17,571 bases of DNA from contig PMNG01000213.1 of the NCBI GenBank assembly GCA_003162615.1, forward strand, positions 1 to 17,571, in the 5' to 3' direction. Both the position numbers and the translations under genes were made by a program. Shown here piece by piece: positions 13,430-17,571 of this stretch. The DNA is from Methanothrix sp. Its GTDB lineage: Archaea; Halobacteriota; Methanosarcinia; Methanotrichales; Methanotrichaceae. Position 1 is the stretch's first letter, and each line of letters begins with the position of its first letter. The notes below the pieces were generated by a model. It was given only the letters and a program-made list of their open reading frames with translations. It was not told the origin of the DNA and made no database searches.

Positions 13430-16180
13430 TTACGCCCCCGTCCTCGCTACCTCTGCCCCTGCTTTCAGCGCATCATCCAGCTTAGCCACATCAGGCCCTC
13501 CGCCCTGTGCCAGCTCAGCCTTTCCTCCGCCCCCTCCGCCCAGCGTTTTTGCGGCAGCCCTGATCATGTCTCCTGCCTTGACCCCGCGCTCAAGCCCGGA
13601 CTTTCCGATGGCGGCCACCAGCTTGCCGGTATCACTACCAAGCAGGACAACATAATCCTGCTCCGCCAGCAGAGTAGCTGCCTTAATGAGAGCATCGATA
13701 TCCGCGCTGCCCATCTTATGGACGACCACATTAAGACCGTCCATTAATTTTGCCTCGGACGCCAGCGATTTAAGATGAACCCTGGCCAGATCCTCCTTCA
13801 GCCGCTCGATCTCCTTCTGCTGACCCTTCCACTCCTCGAAGAACCTGCCGGCTGTCTTCGGAAGCTGCTCGGAAGTCACTCGTAGAACGCCTGCAGATTC
13901 CGCAAGCAGATCGTCCCTGTACTGGCTGGCCCGAACGGCAGCTTCGCCTGCGGCAAACTCGATACGCTCAACGCCGTCCTGGATACGCTCAGTGTGCAGT
14001 ATCTTAATTGCCCCGATCATTCCGGTGTTGGTAACGTGCGTACCAGCGCAGGCCTCGATGTCCGAGCCCACCTTTACGACCCGGATCTGGTTGCCCGGCG
14101 GGACCCCTCCCTGGTAGAGCTCGAAGCCGAATATCTTCTCTGCCTCGGAACGCGGCAGGAACTGGGTGTCTACAGGTATGACCTCCATCACTCTGCGGTT
14201 GGCCTCAAGCTCGATGGCCTTCAGCTCCTGCTCTGTGATGCGCTTGAAGTGTGATAGGTCCAAACGAGCCCTGTCCTCGCTCTTCTGGGCACCGGCCTGC
14301 CAGATGTGCTTGCCTAAGACACGCTTGGCCGAATCGTGGACCAGGTGAGTGGCCGTGTGGTGCCGTGCGTGTGCCAGACGCCTACGCATGTCCACTCTAC
14401 CGGTTACGCGGTCGCCGGGAACAAAACCTCCGGCTGCCTTCACCAACTCATTCTCAAGTATGTGGACGACAATGTCCCCGACCTTCTGAACATCTATAAC
14501 CTGAAAAGTTACGCCGCCTTTCTCCAGAGTTCCGTGATCGGCTGGCTGGCCTCCGCCCTCCGGATAGAGCAGGGTCTTGTCCAGGACTATCGAGCCGTCC
14601 TCCAGGATGGTTTGCACCTTAGCCTCGAAGACCTGGTCGAAGGGATGGTCGTAGAACAGAAGCACTGTCTTCTCTCCGGGTATGACAACCTGCTTGACCG
14701 CCTCCTGCTCAGACTTGAGGTGAGAGGACGCCACAAGTGAGTAGAAGTTGTCCGGCAGCTCAACCGTTGCTCCCTGCTCTTCTGCCGATTCCCTGGCAAT
14801 CTCCGGGGGTATCCCGTGAGTATCGTAAAGGGAGATCATCTCCTTCAGAGGTATTGGCTGACCCAGCTTTGCGAAATGCTGGGCGGTCTTCTTGACAAGC
14901 TTTCTTCCCTTTTCAAGGGTCTCGGCGTACTTCTGCTCCTCTTGGGCCAGGATCTCAGAGATGGTCGGGAACCTCTCCTGCCAGTCAGGATAGTCGAGCC
15001 TGGATATCTGCATCTCGACCAGCTCCGAGAGCGGCATTCCAATTCCCAGATCCTTCATCTGTCGAAGCGTCCTTCTTATGACAAGACGTGCGAGGTAGCC
15101 AGCCTTGACGTTGGATGGGATTATTCCGTCTCCCAGCATGAAGGCCAGACATCTTGTGTGGTCCACCACAGCATAGACCCTCTCCATTGGAGCTATGATC
15201 CGCTCTAGCTTCTCAGGGAGTATTCCGATATTCCTTGCGATCTTCTCCCTGATCTCCTTCATGCTCGAGATGTCCAGGTCAACCATTCCCGCCAGTCGGG
15301 CATTCTGGGCGAAGATCTCGGCGTACTCCGGGTCCGACAGGTTGTGCTCGACCCCTGCAAGGTCGGCGACCTTTCTCACAAGATCCGGGAATATGGCATC
15401 GTAGATGGTAGGCGTGCCCTTGGATGCCCACACGAACCTCTCAAGGCCGTAGCCGGTGTCGACGATGTAGTTGTCCATCTTGCTGTAGCTTTCGCCCTTT
15501 ATCTGGATGGGACCGCCCGGAGTGGCCTTCAGGTCCATGAAGACGAGCGTGGCCAGCTCGAGGCCAGCCACCATGCACTCAACGCTCGGACCTGCGTTGC
15601 CGCCGCCAGCCCAGGGGTTCTCTTTGTAGGTGACGGCCAATGGGTCCATCCCCAGGCCCAAAAACAGGTCGTCGCAAAGCTGAACCGTACGGTCCTTCCA
15701 GTAGATCTCCCTCGACCTGGTGTTGAATACATGGTGAGCCATCATCTCGAAGGTGGTGAGATGCCGGCCACTTCGGCCCACGGAATCCAGATCGTCCAGC
15801 CTGATGCATGGCTGGCTGATAGTCAATGGATTGGCTGGAGGCGGAACCTGACCCGAGGTCACGAAAGGTTGGAAATCAGCGATCGATGCAATGGTGAGAT
15901 AAATGTCGTCACGCCATCGGGCAACCACCGGATATCTGGATATGCGCGTGTGGCCTCTGGCCTCGAAGTAGCTCAGATAGTGCTCCCGCATCTCGTCAAG
16001 GCTGTGCTCGCGCTTGAACACGGGAGCGCCAATGAATGTGTAAGGATCGCATGGCGGGTCGCCACAGGTCTTTCTGGCCGCATCCCTGGTCCAGAAGAAC
16101 TTGTCGCAGCTTGGGCATTTCCGACGTTCGAACCCTCCGTCTGCGAAGAAATCCAATCGATACTCATCTTCGGAGAACAT
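13430..16180 (-). CDS. alaS: Alanyl-tRNA synthetase (archaeal type)
   Basis: Charges tRNA-Ala with alanine and edits mis-charged serine or glycine. The 916 residues match full-length archaeal AlaRS. The archaeal N-terminal extension has four cysteines (C22, C25, C39, C44), a likely zinc site. The class II catalytic core follows: R-Y-P-V-V-A-R-W near 82-89, P-C-I-R-L-D-D-L-D-S-V-G-R-S-G-R-H (124-140), and motif 3 T-G-Y-G-L-E-R-F (242-249). The editing domain has its zinc ligands in H608-T-A-T-H612 and C711-A-G-T-H715. The C-terminal C-Ala domain carries the glycine-rich G-G-G-G-G-G-K-A-E-L-A-Q-G-G-G near residue 885. No frameshift. ATG at 16180 is the only sensible start. A lone gene with T tracts after it. 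Confidence 0.97.
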   Translation of the reverse strand: MFSEDEYRLDFFADGGFERRKCPSCDKFFWTRDAARKTCGDPPCDPYTFIGAPVFKREHSLDEMREHYLSYFEARGHTRISRYPVVARWRDDIYLTIASIADFQPFVTSGQVPPPANPLTISQPCIRLDDLDSVGRSGRHLTTFEMMAHHVFNTRSREIYWKDRTVQLCDDLFLGLGMDPLAVTYKENPWAGGGNAGPSVECMVAGLELATLVFMDLKATPGGPIQIKGESYSKMDNYIVDTGYGLERFVWASKGTPTIYDAIFPDLVRKVADLAGVEHNLSDPEYAEIFAQNARLAGMVDLDISSMKEIREKIARNIGILPEKLERIIAPMERVYAVVDHTRCLAFMLGDGIIPSNVKAGYLARLVIRRTLRQMKDLGIGMPLSELVEMQISRLDYPDWQERFPTISEILAQEEQKYAETLEKGRKLVKKTAQHFAKLGQPIPLKEMISLYDTHGIPPEIARESAEEQGATVELPDNFYSLVASSHLKSEQEAVKQVVIPGEKTVLLFYDHPFDQVFEAKVQTILEDGSIVLDKTLLYPEGGGQPADHGTLEKGGVTFQVIDVQKVGDIVVHILENELVKAAGGFVPGDRVTGRVDMRRRLAHARHHTATHLVHDSAKRVLGKHIWQAGAQKSEDRARLDLSHFKRITEQELKAIELEANRRVMEVIPVDTQFLPRSEAEKIFGFELYQGGVPPGNQIRVVKVGSDIEACAGTHVTNTGMIGAIKILHTERIQDGVERIEFAAGEAAVRASQYRDDLLAESAGVLRVTSEQLPKTAGRFFEEWKGQQKEIERLKEDLARVHLKSLASEAKLMDGLNVVVHKMGSADIDALIKAATLLAEQDYVVLLGSDTGKLVAAIGKSGLERGVKAGDMIRAAAKTLGGGGGGKAELAQGGGPDVAKLDDALKAGAEVARTGA

Positions 16181-16389
16181 CTTGATCAGCGGGATTGGAA
16201 GGATGCAACAACGCTAAAAGCCTTTCTCAGGAACAGTCACTCAGAATGCCAAGCTGGATTATTTTGTTCAAGAGGTCTAGCGGTCTATGAATCAAAACCT
16301 TCGTAAAAAGATGGATAGCAAAAGAATCGGTCTTCTGAAAAGGAAGCGTGAATGGCTGCCACTGAGGCCCGGCCATCCCAGCAATCCGC

Positions 16390-17007
16390 CTAATTCACGC
16401 GTATAACCTTCAGCAGCGAGACCACTGGCACCCCTCCGATCTCGTCGGTTCCCTTCTTGTCCATCAGTACTGCTATGGCGCTGATCTTCGCTCCATGTTC
16501 GTCCAGGTACTCGACTGTCTCTTCGAGCGTGCGACCTGAGGTCACAACGTCGTCGATTATGATGCACTCCTTGTCCTTGACATCGGCGAAGTTTGCGCTC
16601 AGGTTGCCGCGCAGCTTCTTACCCTCTTGGGAGAGCATCTGCTTGGACGGGGTGTAAACCGCTAGCTCGACAGACAGATCATTGGCAACCATACTGGCCA
16701 GGGGAAGACCGCTCAGAGCTATGCCAACCACTACGTCCACGCCGCAATCGCTTGATATAAGGCTCTCGTCAATGATGTCCGAAAGCGCCTGGGAGACGTG
16801 GCTCAATCGGAAGGCGGATTTGCCTATCATCGACCAGTCGACAGAGATGTCCTTGGGCCCCTGGGTCGTTCCCATCGTTTCGGCATGGGTCAGCAACCAG
16901 GTTACAGTCTCACTGGAGACGTTCAGCTCTTCCGAGATCTGGCCCTCCACCAGCCCCTCAGATTTCAGTTCAGTAGCCTTCTTTATTAAAGTCTCAATGT
17001 TCTTCAT
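16390..17007 (-). CDS. gfcR: GfcR-type PRTase-like transcriptional regulator
   Basis: A 205-residue archaeal protein combining an N-terminal winged or helix-turn-helix DNA-binding segment (residues about 1-45: L-V-E-G-Q-I-S-E-E-L-N-V-S-S-E-T-V) with a phosphoribosyltransferase-like domain. The PRPP-binding signature C-I-I-I-D-D-V-V-T-S-G-R-T is at 148-160. It is often annotated as orotate phosphoribosyltransferase-like, but the N-terminal DNA-binding part and the haloarchaeal GfcR precedent (control of glycolytic genes) favour a regulator that senses a phosphorylated metabolite. The start ATG 17007 has GGAGG five nt upstream and overlaps the nob1 stop as ATGA, so the two are translationally coupled. 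Targets are unknown here. Confidence 0.85.
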   Translation of the reverse strand: MKNIETLIKKATELKSEGLVEGQISEELNVSSETVTWLLTHAETMGTTQGPKDISVDWSMIGKSAFRLSHVSQALSDIIDESLISSDCGVDVVVGIALSGLPLASMVANDLSVELAVYTPSKQMLSQEGKKLRGNLSANFADVKDKECIIIDDVVTSGRTLEETVEYLDEHGAKISAIAVLMDKKGTDEIGGVPVVSLLKVIRVN

Positions 17008-17465
17008 CTAATCCTCCTCTTTTTCCTCCGGAAGGGAGTTCCGCAATCTGGACAGGTCTCTCCATCAAAGGTCGCGCCGCACGCAAAGCACCTTGAGACG
17101 CGCTTTATCCCTCTCTTGATCAAAGGCTGCCCTATTGGCTCGATTGGGATTCCCAGGTAAAGCGCAACGTTCTGTACTGCGTAGTCATCCGTCGCAAGCC
17201 TCGCCTGGTACTCCAGTGCCTTGGCCAGGACATCCAGGTCGGCCTGGGAGAGGACACGAATATCGCCTGTCTCTCTGGCCGCCTCTGTTGCTCTTTTGAG
17301 GGCATTAACAGAGGGGCTCTCAACCCTTGCCCCGCAAATCTGAAGAAGCAACCTCGAGCGGATGTCCTTTAGCTCGCGCTCGACTGCGGGGACTGTAATC
17401 AGCTCTCCTTCCAACCTTTTGCCAAGGATGAAGACCGACGAATCGGCGACGATGCACGCACACAT
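17004..17465 (-). CDS. nob1: rRNA maturation endonuclease Nob1
   Basis: A PIN-domain nuclease that cuts the 3' end of 16S rRNA precursor during small-subunit maturation. The PIN acidic residues are visible: D8 in V-A-D-S-S-V-F-I, E29/E31 in V-P-A-V-E-R-E-L, D76/D78 in S-Q-A-D-L-D-V-L, and D93/D94 in A-T-D-D-Y-A-V-Q-N. A C-terminal zinc ribbon has C126-F-A-C129 and C138-P-D-C141, followed by a basic tail. The 153-residue length fits archaeal Nob1. A TATA-like element at about 17482-17490 is only some 20 nt before the ATG, so the message is probably leaderless. First gene of the nob1-gfcR pair. Confidence 0.93.
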   Translation of the reverse strand: MCACIVADSSVFILGKRLEGELITVPAVERELKDIRSRLLLQICGARVESPSVNALKRATEAARETGDIRVLSQADLDVLAKALEYQARLATDDYAVQNVALYLGIPIEPIGQPLIKRGIKRVSRCFACGATFDGETCPDCGTPFRRKKRRIR

Positions 17466-17547
17466 CCAGAGGTTCTTGGAAGTTATACTACTTGGATTTT
17501 TGCCCGGACCAAAACGCTATTATCGTATGATGCTCTCGTGGAGTGGG

Positions 17548-17571
17548 ATGGCCAAGAACAGGAAAAAAGGC
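17548..17571 (+). CDS. Start of a plus-strand gene, cut by the window edge
   Basis: ATG at 17548 opens an eight-codon stretch (M-A-K-N-R-K-K-G) running off the window. GGAG lies about four nt upstream. The very basic start is like that of a small nucleic-acid-binding or ribosomal protein, but the gene cannot be identified. It would be divergent from nob1, sharing the 17466-17547 spacer. Confidence 0.4.

Noticed and set aside
15344..16306. Plus-strand 320-residue open frame.
   Set aside because: Almost entirely antisense to alaS, whose minus frame carries all family motifs; long antisense frames are usual in GC-rich codon sets.

Overview
The window looks like chromosomal DNA of a methanogenic archaeon, most likely a Methanothrix/Methanosaeta-type or related Methanosarcinales organism. 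The archaeal markers are an archaeal-type alanyl-tRNA synthetase with an N-terminal cysteine cluster, the rRNA nuclease Nob1, a GfcR-type PRTase regulator, a cupin-type glucose-6-phosphate isomerase, DUF166 and DUF2098 proteins, and a CfbB/CbiA amidotransferase (F430/corrinoid synthesis). Promoters show TATA-like boxes rather than -35/-10 pairs, and GTG/TTG starts are common. The genus is an inference from gene content. No rRNA, tRNA, complete insertion sequence or CRISPR array was seen.

Layout. 84-1760 (minus): cupin glucose-6-phosphate isomerase followed by a UbiA-family prenyltransferase. 1878-2327 (minus): a small secreted protein of unknown function, with an 18-bp dyad upstream. 2537-5230 (minus): a tightly overlapping four-gene operon, DUF166 protein -> fumarase alpha -> fumarase beta -> DUF434/DUF5616 protein. 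It is divergent from cfbB/cbiA (5311-6630, plus) across a shared TATA box bracketed by an inverted repeat. 6777-8162 (plus): a sequon-saturated repeat protein and a NosD-like beta-helix protein, both with export signals. 8282-10462: DUF2098 protein (plus), metallophosphoesterase (minus), dodecin (plus) and a TauE/SafE-type permease (minus).

From about 10.48 to 13.43 kb lies an accessory island, AT-rich in its left two thirds. It carries two overlapping genes (10689-12579, minus) that I cannot assign to a family. The downstream product has a PD...ELT signature suggesting a restriction-endonuclease-like fold. Next to them is a decayed hicBA toxin-antitoxin locus (12866-13337), recoverable only by reading across frames: it needs three single-base corrections, and the hicA start reads CTG. 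The island is the best candidate here for an undescribed (possibly defence-related) system.

13430-17465 (minus) returns to core genes: alaS, then nob1-gfcR with a 4-bp stop/start overlap. At the right edge the first codons of another plus-strand gene appear (17548 onward).

How the genes work together: the core part joins central carbon metabolism (PGI, fumarase, GfcR), anaerobic cofactor synthesis (CfbB), lipid or quinone prenylation (UbiA), and translation and ribosome maturation (AlaRS, Nob1). The secreted proteins and the island are lineage-variable additions.
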